Shown here one piece after another: positions 1 to 11,316 of a DNA stretch of 64,000 bases. The translations under genes and the position numbers were made by a program. This stretch comes from Oscheius onirici (Eukaryota; Nematoda; Chromadorea; Rhabditida; Rhabditidae): contig OW051468.1 of the NCBI GenBank assembly GCA_932521025.1, forward strand, positions 7,440,064 to 7,504,063, written 5' to 3'. The notes beneath the pieces were generated by a model that had not been told where the DNA came from, searched no databases, and was given only the letters and a program-made list of their open reading frames with translations. Position 1 is the stretch's first letter, and the number at the start of each line of letters is the position of its first letter.

Positions 1-249
1 ACCTTCTCTGATCAATCTTTCTAGTCCTGAAGGTGAGTGTTTTTTGTTTATAAAAACGACCATTTTGATCCCCAGGCTTCTTTGAAATATCCCTTTTTTC
101 CAGACGATAGCTCCACAATCGCCCAGTTTGAAGCCTCCGTGAGCAAAACGAAAGCGGCAATGCAGGCCAAGAAAGAAAAGGCAGAGAAGGAGGCGGTTAA
201 ACCACAGAAGGGATGGGATGACGACGCCTGGGATATTCTGAACCAGTGA
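1..249 (+). CDS. C-terminal end of an unidentified protein (5' part outside window)
   Basis: Only the last two exons are visible. The first ends at base 32. A GT-AG intron (33-103) joins it in phase to an exon that ends at the TGA at 247-249. The visible tail reads ...SPE-DDSSTIAQFEAS... and continues as a Lys/Ala/Glu-rich coiled stretch that closes with the acidic-aromatic motif GWDDDAWDIL. The acceptor at 103 was preferred to the one at 75 because only it keeps the upstream exon open. Tails of this W-D-D type occur in SCY1-like pseudokinases and trafficking adaptors, but I do not recognise the protein and assign no function. Confidence 0.6.
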
Positions 250-302
250 GATTTCGCCCCTTGAGAACATATTTGAGAAGAACATACTTGTATATTAGAT
301 AT

Positions 303-2498
303 TTATTCCTTTCTCTTTCTTTCAACCATTCCCGCAATGTCTGTTTCTATAGAAGAAAGTGGTTTCTGGAGTCTCGCGGCCAGCTGTAAAAAGGCGGTTC
401 TTTTTGGATACGATAAACTTTTTACTTCGATTTTTGTAGCGACTCTGACCTCTTCGGCAGTTCGGACGAAAGCCGTCACTCGGCATGGAAATAGCGACGA
501 TAACCGGCCTACTCGGCCAGAACGATGGAGGAAATCGACTAGATGACGGGACATGTCGTAGTGAATTACATGACTCAATCTTGGAAGGTCTACCCCTCTA
601 AAATCAAGATTTGCGCGGTAAAGGCGTTAAAAAAAACCTGGAAGCGCTGTCAGTTGCCACAATAACTCGAGCTTTTTGGATATCTTCATCGCTGGTCGAC
701 CGCTCCCATTTCAACGACGGACAATTCTGCGAGGCCAGCTTTTTGTGAACAAATTGAGCCGTTTCTTGGTTCTAAATATCCTTTTTAAACAGAATAGAAA
801 AGTCAAGTACCTTGCAAAAAACGATAGTTTGATTAAGTTCACCCCTTCCGATGTCCTTATTCAGTAGATCCAGCAGACTGTCCATTTTGTCCGCCTCGCG
901 GATTCTAAATCGTGCTTTTTTATGGTTTGTTTAAAAAATGATTATTTCGTTTTATTACCTGTTCGTTCTTAAAATAGACTTAAAATCTATAGAGTGCCTG
1001 CTCCAGTATTATCAAAAACGTACCTGATTAGCGTAATATCGACGGAAGGAACAATTTTGTGCAAATCGTGACTCTTTACGTAGCTCAGATGACGGCGATC
1101 CACGACCCCCTCGGCTAGACATTCTAGCTCTTCTGGACACGATGCCGAACAGAAAACGACTTTTGCTCCTAAAAATGGAAGTCGGCTAGTTCATAAAACA
1201 ACTACCTTCTGGCTTATTCGCGTTTGTCTCCGAATAAGCTACTGGAAGGACGGAAAGAATGTCCGTGACGACGTCGACAAAACTCTCGTCCAGGAGAATA
1301 TCGGCTTCGTCGAAAACTAGCTGAAGATAATTTTTTGAAAAGAATGAAGAACAGGCTTACATATTTGACAGCGTCTTTCAGATCTGCGTTTTTCAGAGTT
1401 TTGGCGACAAGACCAGGTGTTCCAACTAGAACATCCCAAGACTTCTGAAATGTTCTAATGAAATGAATGATGTCAGGCCTGCCTCGGTCAGTTCGGGCGC
1501 TCCTTCTTCCACTTGCAGAGCTGTTTTCTCCACCAATGTTCTCAGAACTTTCGCTGTCTGTTTGGCTAGAAGTGTTGTTGCAACGAGGACGACTGCTGTA
1601 AAAAATTGTTGTCAGAGATGGGAAGAAAAGCTCTAGTCTTAACTAGGAGAAATGATTATTAAAAGAATGGACTGAGAGGACTCCGCTCGCCAGCGAAATA
1701 TAATACAACAAACCTTTCCGTTTCCTTTCAGGATAGCTTGCTAGCTGTGAAAGAACTGGAGCCGCGTACCCAACCGTCTTCCCTGATCCAGTTTCCGCTG
1801 CTAGAAAAATGTGGTTTGGTGACGAGATATAGCGCATCATTCTGCTCTAAAATTGGTTGTGACGGCAAAAAAACCAAATACCTGCATTTCTGTGGGTTTA
1901 ACAATGCCAATACCTATCAAAGACTCGGCTATTTGGGGATGAAGAAGATCTGGAACCAGATCATTCCACGCTCCCGCTGATGAAGGAATCACATGTTTGG
2001 CCTAGAAAATCATGAGTAAGGTTGACGAAATTGCAACCTGTCTGACTCTTTTTCTGATTCGAATCCAGTTATTTTTGTACTTATTCTTTTCCCAGAACTT
2101 TGTGAAGAGCCGTAATCGACCGTCTTCTATCTGATTCTCGTTGAAATGCGCATTTGAGCATTCTGAGACGGTTTTGGTTTGAAAAAAGGAGGAGAGCGCT
2201 TACCTATATTGCTAGCCGATGAAGATTTCTGTACTTTGACATTTACGGGCTCCAAGACGAGCTGTTTCACTTTCTTCTGTTTGGGTAGCCTATCCTGCAA
2301 TTTTCGAGGCCTCAGCGGCTGTTCAATCGGTATATCGCTTCGACTGATCGAGCCAAACTACAAAATGAGATGAAACAAGAAACATTAGAAGAATCTCACC
2401 GTATTTCCTCCGACTCTTTGGCCGCTAACCTCTCCGAAACATCGAATATGTTGTATTTTCTGCAAATGTCGTAGCAATGAATTTAATGGTCTTGGCAT
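303..2498 (-). CDS. DEAD-box RNA helicase, DDX28-like (probably mitochondrial)
   Basis: An ATP-dependent RNA helicase spread over about eight exons. The chosen ATG (2498-2496) begins MPRPLNSLLRHLQK, a basic amphipathic start suggesting mitochondrial import, and lies 5 nt after a splice-acceptor-like GTTCAG. Visible motifs in order are a Q-motif-like TEMQ before the P loop, motif I AAETGSGKT (about 1770), motif II in VFDEAD (about 1310), a motif III-like SAS, and motif VI HRSGRVGR near 510. The gene stops at TAA 303-305. The AAETGSGKT wording and overall size resemble DDX28, which acts in assembly of the mitochondrial large ribosomal subunit. Family membership is certain; the DDX28 assignment is an inference and another small DEAD-box clade is possible. 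Intron boundaries in the middle were not all fixed. Confidence 0.82.
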
Positions 2499-2988
2499 CG
2501 ATTCTGAACGCTTTAAAATGTAGTTCGAAGAAGAACGGAAAGAGAATAGGTTGTTTGTTTAATTGTAAAGGACGAAAATATATATTCAAGGAAGTGAAGA
2601 AAAAACCGCACTTGTACGTAACGCTTTTACGCGTTGAAGGCAAGATTTGCATCACTTTTTAGTTTTCGATCGTGATGCTGATTATCATTTGTAATAGTCG
2701 TCTTCAGCTCGATAAAATACGCTCGCAAATTGAGTTTTCTTCCAAGAGGCGGAGGAGCTTCAATTACGATTTACGGTATCGGCCATTGAACCATTACATT
2801 CGGGCTCACGCAAAACGAATTCCAAACTTTGACAATGAGACGTCACAGCCAGTCGCTTCGGCCGACAGATTTACAGACCATTGGCCGACAGTTACTCACC
2901 ACTGTGAAAACGCAAGACAAATGATATATTTATTGACCAGATAATTTCAGAATCACATTGAAAGTCACCTCGTATTTCACCAGAATCT
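2499..2988. other. Intergenic, helicase to aminopeptidase P
   Basis: About 490 bases between two minus-strand genes. Short open frames occur on the plus strand, but none shows a recognisable product or convincing splice structure. It probably holds the 3' UTR of aminopeptidase P and the helicase promoter or 5' UTR. Confidence 0.5.
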
Positions 2989-5525
2989 TCAGATGTGCTT
3001 GCATTGCTCAACCAGCCAATCGTGAGCTTCAGTCTTTCCGGCGCTCTTGAGATATTCACCAGTCACGGCCAGAACCTTGTCATGGTAGTCGTTGAGCCAG
3101 GTAATCTAAACAAGAGGTTGTATTACTTTAACACCTTCCCTAACAAATTTATTCAGTTTTTGCCCCTATGTCGAAGACATCATTTTTCTGCTTAGCGATG
3201 CGCAGCAAAGTGGCAGTTGTTTATCTGATCAACAACTTTTCAGAACGTTCTTAGGTCAGAAAAAATAAAAATAAGCCGCTGTAAAAGATCTGAACTAACC
3301 TCATCTTTGGACAAGAGCGATTTATTGATGATGGTCGTCTGGATGGGAGCCAGGGTTAGAGGAAGGAAAGAGAGGAAGTTCTTGGCTCCGGAAGAGACCT
3401 TGGTTGAGACGACCTCGTAGCAGTTTTCGATTCGAATTCCCCATTTGGTCGGAAGATAGTAGCCCGGCTCAATCGTCAGTACCATTCCTGCCTCGATGCC
3501 CTCAGTTTTGAGACGATATCCGATTCCAGCCGGACCCTCATGGACGTTGAGAAAGTGTCCAACTCCGTGTCCCGTTCCGTGTCCAAAGTCGAGACCAGCT
3601 TGCCAGAGAGCATGTCGACTGAACGAGTCCAGACGAATACCTGTACTCTTGTTAGAGTTCCTTAGATTACTGTACCTTGAAGACCAGTAGGAAAAACGGT
3701 AGTTGCCAGACAGATGTGTCCCTTCAGAACGAGAGTATTGTGATCAATAAACTCCTGACAGGCCTTTCCATAGTTGACAAAGATCGTTCTCGTCACATCC
3801 GTTGTTCCATCTCTGAAAAATGAGAAGTCCAGATAGAATAGAGATCTACCTGTACTGGGCACCAGAATCCACCAGATAGACGTCGTCGGCATGCACTTTT
3901 CGACTGCCTTCTCCGCTTTCGACCGGGTTGTAATGGGGCAGCGCCGAGTGATCACCTCCAGCGGAAATTGTCTTGAAGCTCAGGTCGACAAACTTCGGAT
4001 AGCCGGCTCTCAGACCATCAACCTGGAAGATTCGGTTGGAAAACGAGAGGAAATGTGTTTTTTCTGGGTCCTTCTTATAGTGGATCTGATGGAAACTTAT
4101 GGATAGGTTTTGTTCTAATTATTATAGGTTGTGAGGTTCTGAACCACGATCTCCAAACACCTTACCTTCTCGGCCATTTCCAGCTCCGTGTAGCTTTTGC
4201 CCTCTTTGAATTCTTGTTCGGTCCAGTAGAGGAATTCCACCAGAGCAGCACTGTCCCGAATCTGAAAGTCTCTTTATAAAATGCCTAGAAATCTCCAAAT
4301 ACATTGCTGTTTCGCATATTCAGCATCTCGGTCGTGTTCTTGACTGCCTTCATCGATTGAATCGGAGAAGTTCCGCTCTCCGACGGGTCTGATAGTATTG
4401 AACCAATGGCAAAATTGGTGTCCGAGGGCACAAAGATTTTCTGAGAAGGATTGTTCTTGCGGAATTCCGTCAACCACGGCAGAAAGTCTTCGTACTTGTG
4501 AAGCGTAACACCGGTAAGATGCTTTTTGATCTGAAATGAGGCAAATGACTGAAAGAACCAAAAAGTATCGTACCTCGTCATCGAGCTTCTTCTCACAGAT
4601 GAAGAAGTGAATCGAGCTATTTTCGACGATCAGGTAGGAAAATGCCAGCGGATTGTGAGAAATGTCCGATCCTCTGACGTTGAGGAACCCTAGAGATTCT
4701 CTCTTAGAAAATAAATGAGTCACAAAACTTACACATAACGTCGTCCAGAGCGGCAAACACGCCTCCGGCACATTTCTTCTTGGTCAATTCGGCCCTGACT
4801 CTTTCAGTCTTGGAAGCGATGCTCTCTCCAGCCTCCGAATCGGACAAAGTCAAGAGTTTCTTGATCGTCGGCTTCGGTCTCTCAGTCCAGAACTCGTCGA
4901 CCAGATTTCCGGTGATCGGTACGGCAGTGATTCCGAGCTTGGTCAGCTTTCTCTTCATTTCGACTCCGCTATCTACCCAGTCTGTTTTCAGAAGAAGAGA
5001 GACGACTTACCAAAGGACAAAAGTTCGGGATCGAATCCGACCACGTCTCCTTGCGAAAGATTGGAACAGAGCCATTCGGTCGGAGTAACACTGTCAAGTT
5101 GACCCTGCTTCTGAAGAGTCCAGCCGTCTCCGAGCTGTTTTTCAGCCTGAAAACTTCAGAGTTTCTCTACAACTTATGTCTTCATGCCGTCAATTGCATG
5201 TTTTTGGCCATTGGGTAGAATTGGGTGTATTTCCTATACGAACCTGTACAAAGTAGCGACCATCAGTCCAAAGAAGAGCCTCCTGATTGGTGACCACGAC
5301 GTACGAATTGCTGCCAGAGAAATTGGACAGGAATTTGACACGGAAGTCAGCTTCGGCAATGTATTCGCTCTGAATTGGGAGTTAGAAGAAAAATAAGTAA
5401 CGGAATACGTTGTGAGCATCCGTTCCGGGCAGACAGTAGGCTTGAAGAGGCTTTCCACCAGTCGTCTCAAGAATGCGATTCGATTTAAACAGATTGCGGA
5501 GAGAGGTCAGTTTTTGAGAGGCCAT
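2989..5525 (-). CDS. app-1: Aminopeptidase P (Xaa-Pro aminopeptidase, M24B)
   Basis: A cytosolic metallopeptidase that removes the N-terminal residue from peptides with proline in position 2. The start MASQKLTSL (ATG 5525-5523) lies 2 nt after a TTTTCAG site. About eight exons follow to the stop at 2991-2989. The N-terminal creatinase-type domains include DGRYF. The pita-bread catalytic domain keeps all five expected metal ligands: Asp in YLVDSGAQY, Asp in DGTTDVTRT, His in the HGTGHGVGH region, Glu in TIEPGYY and Glu in IRIENCYE. The C terminus is WLNDYHDKVL...VEQCKHI. Length and order match the three-domain cytosolic enzyme (XPNPEP1 in mammals, APP-1 in C. elegans). No breaks were seen. Confidence 0.93.
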
Positions 5526-6300
5526 TACTGAAAAGTAGTTGTTGAAGAGTGGGCAGATTAAACTGGAAAGAGAGGGAGATAAGATAACTGATAAACAGAG
5601 AGAGAGACCACTTTACAAACTGGGTGAAAAGGGTGTAAACAAATTTCAAATCATCAGGTTTGGTTGTTGACCGTTGAGCGAGATGGAGCAGGTTTCTGTC
5701 TCTTAGTAGACTCTTGTAAGTTTCCGAAAGCAGTTTGGAAGCAAGCAAGCGAGGTTTTGAATAGGAAAAGCAAGAGAAAAGTGTTTTTGTGTTTTTGATG
5801 TGTTTTTGAATGAGCTTTCAAAACAGAACCTGGCGAAAAATGATGTATTCACAGATTTTTTGGGTGGTTTGAAATCGATGAGAGAGTCTTGTAGCCACGA
5901 TATGTCGCGTTTTTATAAGGATGGGAAAACTGGCAGAGTGTACGAGAAGGATACAATGAAAGTTCTAAGAAAGTTTGATAAAAACTCCTGTTAAATGAAA
6001 CACTATGGTAGAGGATAATCTCTGGATGTTTGCGATCAAAGTACGGGAGGAAACGAGCAACACCAACCTTTATGGTAGAGACAGTTGTCCAGAAACGTAG
6101 CGGGAACAATCTTTTTTTTACTAACTGTAACAAACTTTAAAACTCTATTGGAAGCACAACTTCTTGGCAGAAAAACTTTTCTCCAAGAAAATATTGAAGA
6201 TATAAACTTGTTTCTTGGATTACGACTTCTCACTTTCTGTGACTTGTCTAATCCTGTCGAAAATAAGCTGAAAGGAGACACATTGTGTCTGTTGATCGAC
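5526..6300. other. Intergenic, upstream of aminopeptidase P and of the MSP relic
   Basis: AT-rich sequence with several open frames of 60-135 codons on both strands. None has a recognisable motif, and no splice pattern links them. It presumably contains the aminopeptidase P promoter. Confidence 0.4.
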
Positions 6301-6792
6301 TGCGAGATAGAAGACTTCAAGCTGTTTCTGGATCCCGTCGAGAAGGTTTTCTTCGCGAGCAAGAAGCTGGGAGACGAGGTTGTCAGTGTGATCATCAAGC
6401 TCATGAACCCGCTGAAGGAATGCATCGCCTTCAAGATCAAGTGCACCTCAAACTAGATCTTCCGAATCCGTCCGGCAGTGGGCCACCTCAAAGAATCCGA
6501 GTCGTCGAACGTCGTACTGACCTTCACTTCGAACAAGATAATTCCGAAGAATGGCCAGCACTACTTCGCCTTCTACTACATCAAGTCTGAGGACGATAAG
6601 AAGGCGGGACGCCACGCATGGACAGACCACAAGGGAGAGGTCGAAGGAACCAAGAAGATCTTCGCCGACTTCAAAAAGGAGACTGACGAGAAGGAGGAGA
6701 AAAAGGAAGAGCCCAAGAAAGAGGAGGACAAGAAGGAGGAGAAGAGGAATGAAGAGACGAAAAAGGACACCAAGAACGAGACGACATGCTGA
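6301..6792 (+). pseudogene. MSP-domain protein relic with an in-frame TAG
   Basis: The reading frame encodes a major-sperm-protein (MSP/VAP-type) immunoglobulin-like fold: FLDPVEKVFF..., FKIKCTSN, then IFRIRPAVGHL..., VLTFTSNKI, and a Lys/Glu-rich tail (KKEEDKKEE) ending ETTC at TGA 6790-6792. AATAAA follows at about 6818. A TAG at 6454-6456 interrupts the domain at the FKIKxTxxxxxRIRP strand, where MSP proteins normally have Lys or Arg, so an AAG to TAG change would explain it. The frame is the same on both sides, and any intron across it would be under 20 nt. No in-frame ATG precedes the domain. MSP proteins are nematode cytoskeletal and signalling proteins of sperm, and longer tailed variants exist. 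It is called a pseudogene on these two defects; a sequencing error or readthrough remains possible. Confidence 0.6.
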
Positions 6793-6829
6793 AGCGGGAA
6801 CAATCAGCTGAGCAAAAAATAAAGGGCTG

Positions 6830-7157
6830 TAAACCGTATTTCTGTTCTTTGATTTTGTAACTATCCTGGTAGTTTTAACTTTCTTTCTGTAGAATCTCCT
6901 AGACATTGCTCCGAATGTACCTCCAGTCTCTCCCTGGCAGTTGCGCCTTTTATTTCTCTTGAAAGTTTTTGAAACTTCCCCGAATTCAAAGCAAATAAAA
7001 AGGCTATGATAAAATTAGAGGACACAATAAGTCAGTTCTCCGACTCTTCTATGTCCCCTTTGTCTGACAGAGATTATAGGCGGGCAACGACCTGAATCTC
7101 TGTGATAACGAGGTGCCACACCTTGATATGACATCATTACAGTAGGAAATTGAATCT
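6830..7157. other. Intergenic between convergent genes
   Basis: About 330 bases between the 3' end of the MSP relic and the 3' end of the minus-strand membrane protein. No gene or repeat was recognised. Confidence 0.45.
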
Positions 7158-8095
7158 TTATTTGAGCTCCTCTGGAACTTTGTCATTATCGACGAAAACC
7201 TTATCATTAACATATTCGAGATAAGTATTAAAGACTTTCAAAAAGCACATATTGATAGCCACCGTGATATGAAGGGAAATGGCTCCGAGATACATCCAAA
7301 ACGGACCGAGAATGGCATAAAACTTTTGCTCATTGACGAAATGTCTCGGCAGAGTATGACTGAATTCGAGACGGTTTCCAATAGCCATGATAAGTATTAT
7401 GGCAACTGCCACAATGTCCGTAATCAGCATCAGGGCTTGTATCATCCAAGTGTGGTACTAAAATTTGTTCGTCTGTTCTGAAGTTACTGATAAAAATTAG
7501 ATCTTTGAAATGTCTGTTGCGAGATTCTTACCACATGTAAACGTTGGATACTCAGCATATGATACGCAGCTAACATTTGGCTTAAAACTAAAATTTGGTT
7601 GGCCGAGTATCCAGTGTTTTCATGGTATGCGGGTCTCACAACAGTATTAAAGTTCAAAATTGTGTCAGTAGCTTCTAGACCGACTATAAATGAGGGAAAT
7701 ATAATCGAACCGACCTGAACGAACTTTCTGTCCTTTTTGAACACACCATAGATCTAAAAAACTATTTCTTTCATAAAAACTGCACGTTTCTTACAGCACA
7801 AAACGCTCCAAGAGCATAAGAAATGGCTGTAGCTACGACGGAATACCTCAAACTGCTGCCGGGCAAGATATATCCGTTAGTTTCCAGAGCATAATAAGTT
7901 AGAAAGTAAACTAAACTGCCAAATAACTAAAGAGACGTTTTGAAGAAACAGAGCAAGAAACCTGAAGAACAGCTACAAAATAGGCTGCAGCGGGTGCTGG
8001 CAAGAGTTCAAAGCAAGCTGTTGGATAGAACTCATCGATTTTGGACTTCTAGAGAGGAATAGTCACATGTGAATGAGAATTACCTGAGATTTCAT
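7158..8095 (-). CDS. Multipass membrane protein, unknown family
   Basis: Five exons join cleanly in phase. The predicted protein begins MKSQ-KSKIDEFYPT (ATG 8095-8093) and has four to five hydrophobic helices, including LQLFGSLVYFLTYYAL, SVVATAISYALGAF, a helix around LMLITDIVAVAIILIMA and one around FWMYLGAISLHITVAI. It ends in a charged tail VDNDKVPEELK at TAA 7160-7158. Introns are 40-75 nt with TTTTAG acceptors. I do not recognise the family; the architecture fits a small nematode-type four-helix membrane protein rather than a seven-helix receptor. The first exon is uncertain, because an upstream ATG at about 8182 is in the wrong phase for the rest of the gene. Confidence 0.65.
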
Positions 8096-9061
8096 AGTGG
8101 TCAGCCTGAGGACACCGGGATCGGAGTGACCTCGTTTGGCCCGCAATCGATGTACGGTCGAAAGGGAGAGCGCCGGCAGCCATTCTAACAAGAGAGTGGT
8201 TTACTCGGAACAGTTTACATAAATTCTTGTGAACAGATTGGCTGACAGAAAAAACACGACAAAAACCTAGTGTAAGTGGAAGAAAATGATGGGTAGAGTG
8301 TTTTCTGCTGATACTGTCAAGTGGAAAGAATTCTGAACTAATGACAATTCGTTGTTGCAAACTATTTGAGTGGAGAGTCAATCACCTCGATATAATTAGT
8401 TCGAACAAAAGATGTATTACAGAGTTCTAGGTCAATTGAAAAGATCCCAGTAAACGAGGAAATGAGATCTTGTTATGTCGTGTACCAAACGGTAACTACG
8501 TCTTCTTCTTGCGCATATATACGAAACAGCGTGTAAAGCTGTTGTTAAATGGATACATTGCGCATTTTTCGTTACGAGAAATTGCGTACAAAATGTAGTC
8601 GATATTTGCGTTCCCGAACGTCTTCGAATTCTCGCAACGAAAAGTATGTAGCATTTCTATTTGACAATGGCTTTAGGCGAAATTTTGTTCAGGGAATGTT
8701 GAAGTTTAAAGAAAAAGTATGATCATTTGATCACTACTAAATCATTTACAGTAGACAAAGAGCATCTTATCCTTGTGGCTTCTGCAGAGACAATCTTTGA
8801 ACAGAATAGAACGGTCTTATCGGGCTGCATCACGAATAATCATCCTGGAAAAGGGTGTGGCACTTGGAGAGGGAAAAGAGGTTATAGAGGTAGATGATAT
8901 AGGCCATCCTACTTTGAGTATACAGTCCATACAAGGTTTCCTCCATTCAAGTTCTCAGAATTACCACTAAGTCAGCTTCTTTGCCCCGGTTGTAAAATCT
9001 ATCAGAGGAAACGATATGACGTTTCCTAATCAGGGCCCTTTGTTATCGCTGCCTCTTACCG
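8096..9061. other. Intergenic with a doubtful small gene
   Basis: About 950 bases upstream of both flanking genes. A possible three-exon plus-strand frame starts at ATG 8549 (MDTLRIFRYEK...), with GT-AG introns near 8643-8676 and 8719-8756, and could end at about 8970. The protein matches nothing I know. Its start overlaps a short GTTACGAGAAATTGCGTAC sequence that resembles the inverted repeat at 55.3 kb, so repeat-derived sequence is equally likely. Confidence 0.2.
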
Positions 9062-9069
9062 TATAAAAG
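9062..9069 (+). promoter_or_regulatory. TATA box of the sequon-rich secreted protein
   Basis: TATAAAAG lies 23 bases before the first ATG (9092) and 32 before the second (9101). Standard TATA spacing would put transcription initiation at about 9092. The 5' leader is therefore almost absent, and the second ATG is the likelier start. Confidence 0.6.
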
Positions 9070-9091
9070 GGACCTGAGCAGACTGGTCTAC

Positions 9092-10169
9092 ATGTCGAAA
9101 ATGAACGCTCTCGTTCTCATCTGCTCTGCTCTTGTTCTCGCTTTGGTTGAGGCTCGCGGCAACTGGACTGCGGTCTCCGCAACTCCGGCAAGCAACAACG
9201 GAACCGGCTTCACTTTCCCACCCTCTGGAAATGGAACTACTCCTTCAGGAAACGGAACTACACCTTGTCAAAGCAATGGAGCCATTCTCTTCAACAACGG
9301 AACTCATATTCTCTTTGTTGCTAGGTAAGGAACTCTCTTCCTATCCAGTAACTCATTCTTTTCAGCGGAAACTCGAGCTGTCCTCCTTTCTCTGGAAACT
9401 CGTCTACTCCCATCTATTCCAACGGAACCTACACCGCGACTCCTTCCTTCTCCAACGGAACATGGGCTTCCACTCCGGCCTGGACCAATGGAACCGTCTA
9501 CTCGACTCCCGCTCCATTTATCAACGGAACAGTCTACTCCACTGCCGCTCCTTTCGGCAACGGCAGTTTTCCAGCTAACGGCAACGGCAGTACCACCTAT
9601 GCCCCGTATGTGAATGGAACCTTCGGAATCTACACCAACGGCTCGCACTTCTGGATGAGTCAAGCGTAAGAGTTTGAAGTGAACGGGAATAATGAGATTT
9701 TTTCAGTTCAAGCAATGGAAGTTTCCACACTAGACAGCCTACCTTCAACGCTACTCAGCTGACTTTTGCTCCTACCTATCCATCTGGCAATGGTTCCTTC
9801 CCCGTCAGCACTCCCGGCTACTCCAATGGCTCCATTCCAGTCAGCACTCCTGGTTATTCCAATGGCTCCATCCCAGTCAGTACTCCCAGCTGGTCTAATG
9901 GAACTGAGCTCGCTAGTACTCCCGTCTTCTCGAACGGAACCTTCCCTCAGACTACTCCCAGCTACTCGAACGGAACTTTCGTCCCAAGTAGCACGCCCAG
10001 CTTCTCCAATGGAACCTACACGACGGCCGGAGGAAACGGTACCTACTCCGCCTCGACCACCTCTCCTCAGTGGAACGGAAACCTTTCGGCCCTCTACGAC
10101 ATTCTGACCAAGCAGACAGGTCAGCAAGTCGTGATCAACATCCAGGTCGGCGGACAGAAGAAGGAATAA
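9092..10169 (+). CDS. Secreted protein saturated with N-glycosylation sequons
   Basis: Three exons (introns about 9325-9366 and 9667-9706) encode roughly 320 residues. The protein opens with a signal peptide (MNALVLICSALVLALVEA, from the second ATG at 9101) and continues as low-complexity Ser/Thr/Pro/Gly sequence in which NGT, NGS, NSS, NAT, NWT or NLS recurs every 8-15 residues, about 26 sequons in all. The middle contains near-perfect repeats of the type GYSNGSIPVSTP. A short C-terminal segment without sequons (ALYDILTKQ...VVINIQVGGQKKE) may be the only folded part. Stop is TAA 10167-10169, with AATAAA about 12 bases later. It is not a known family to me. A heavily N-glycosylated coat, cuticle-surface or eggshell mucin-like protein is an inference. 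Confidence 0.8.
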
Positions 10170-10300
10170 TCAGCAGAGCTTTAATAAAACCCATCTTTGT
10201 GAAGATTCTTTTTTTTTGTTTAAAGGTCACGCGCAATATGTTGATCGAAACCAGTAGTCACTGTACACAAAAGCAGTGTCTTCTCTCGCAGCTGTTCCAC

Positions 10301-11316
10301 ATGCGCATTCTACTTTTACTCGTCTTCACTTTTGTCTAGTAAGACAATTTTTTTGAGTAGACAAGACTCTTACAGTGGCAGTGATGTGGATTCTTTTCCA
10401 AAACTTGCTGGGAATCTTCTTCCCGGCGATGTTATCATCATGAGTGACGAACCTACCAATGTGGGTTCTTGGGGAACGATACAAAACCATAAAATTTTTC
10501 CAATTTGGATAGCTTTTCTGATTCAAGGCGTCAACTATCTCGTCCAAAGTTGCTCTTCAAAATGAAGCGAAAGCACTTTCCGACCTGACTAATCTTACAA
10601 TAGGTCGAGAAGAAATTAATTAAAGATACTGTAGAAGTTGCCTTCTGATTCCCTTAAAATTAGTGGTATTTTAAAGGACTGTTTCAAGCACTTTCCGACC
10701 TGAAGAATCTTACTGTAGGTAACGGACGTTTCAATGAACGACGACGGTACTCTGACCATCATCGGAATGGGTCTATTCTCAGGCGAATTCAATGAGAAAG
10801 AGCTCGAATCAGCGGATGTCATCGAAATCTCGTCTGCTAGCATTTCTGAACAGAAGGTGGGCCCAAAAAGAAACTACTGAACTGGTTCAGGTGCTAAGTA
10901 TTGATGAAAACGACTACATTGTACTGGAGGACAGCGAAGGAACGATCACCGATGACGCAGAGATAGTTCCCAACTTGATGGACAAGTTGAAGAGTGCTTT
11001 GAAGCTGAAGGAAGATGTAAAGGTATCTAAACTTCCTGTCTTAAACATCGGAATAAAGCACCGTTCGAGGTAGAAAGTACATGCTTTTTAGGTTGAAGAC
11101 GACCTTTTTAAATTTATCGCCGCACTTTGCAGAACATTGGAAAGTTGCATTTTTGTCTTTCAGTGGTTAAAAGGTGCTACCTTGGTTACTGTTCCCTTGC
11201 CTCTACATGATGAAAATCAAATATTCAGGCGACAGTGGTCTACACGTTCGGAGTTAGAAGAATCACACGACTCATTTTGCCCTGAAGATATAATAAATGC
11301 TTGTAATCGATTATAG
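10301..11316 (+). CDS. Probable secreted protein, exon structure unresolved
   Basis: Exon 1 (10301-10338) encodes a signal peptide, MRILLLLVFTFV, and joins across a 37-nt intron to Y-GSDVDSFPKLAGNLLPGDV (from 10376). Further coding segments are VTDVSMNDDGTLTIIGMG... (from about 10722), VLSIDENDYIVLEDSEG... (from about 10895, after a 34-nt intron) and VEDDLFKFIAALC... continuing open to TAG 11314-11316. Two similar short segments at about 10570 and 10689 both read ALSDL(T/K)NLT(I/V) and may be duplicated exons. An alternative end at about 11071 is possible, and an AATAAA lies near 11052. No family was recognised. A shadow frame on the minus strand (10326-10547) also looks protein-like, so confidence is limited. 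Confidence 0.42.

Noticed and set aside
2672-2944. Plus-strand frame of 90 codons between helicase and aminopeptidase P
   Set aside because: No recognisable motif, no splice partner and no poly(A) signal; probably chance.
6448-6906. Hydrophobic minus-strand frames resembling a multi-helix membrane protein
   Set aside because: They are the complement of the Lys/Glu-rich tail of the MSP-domain sequence; complementing AAG/GAG codons yields Leu/Phe runs.
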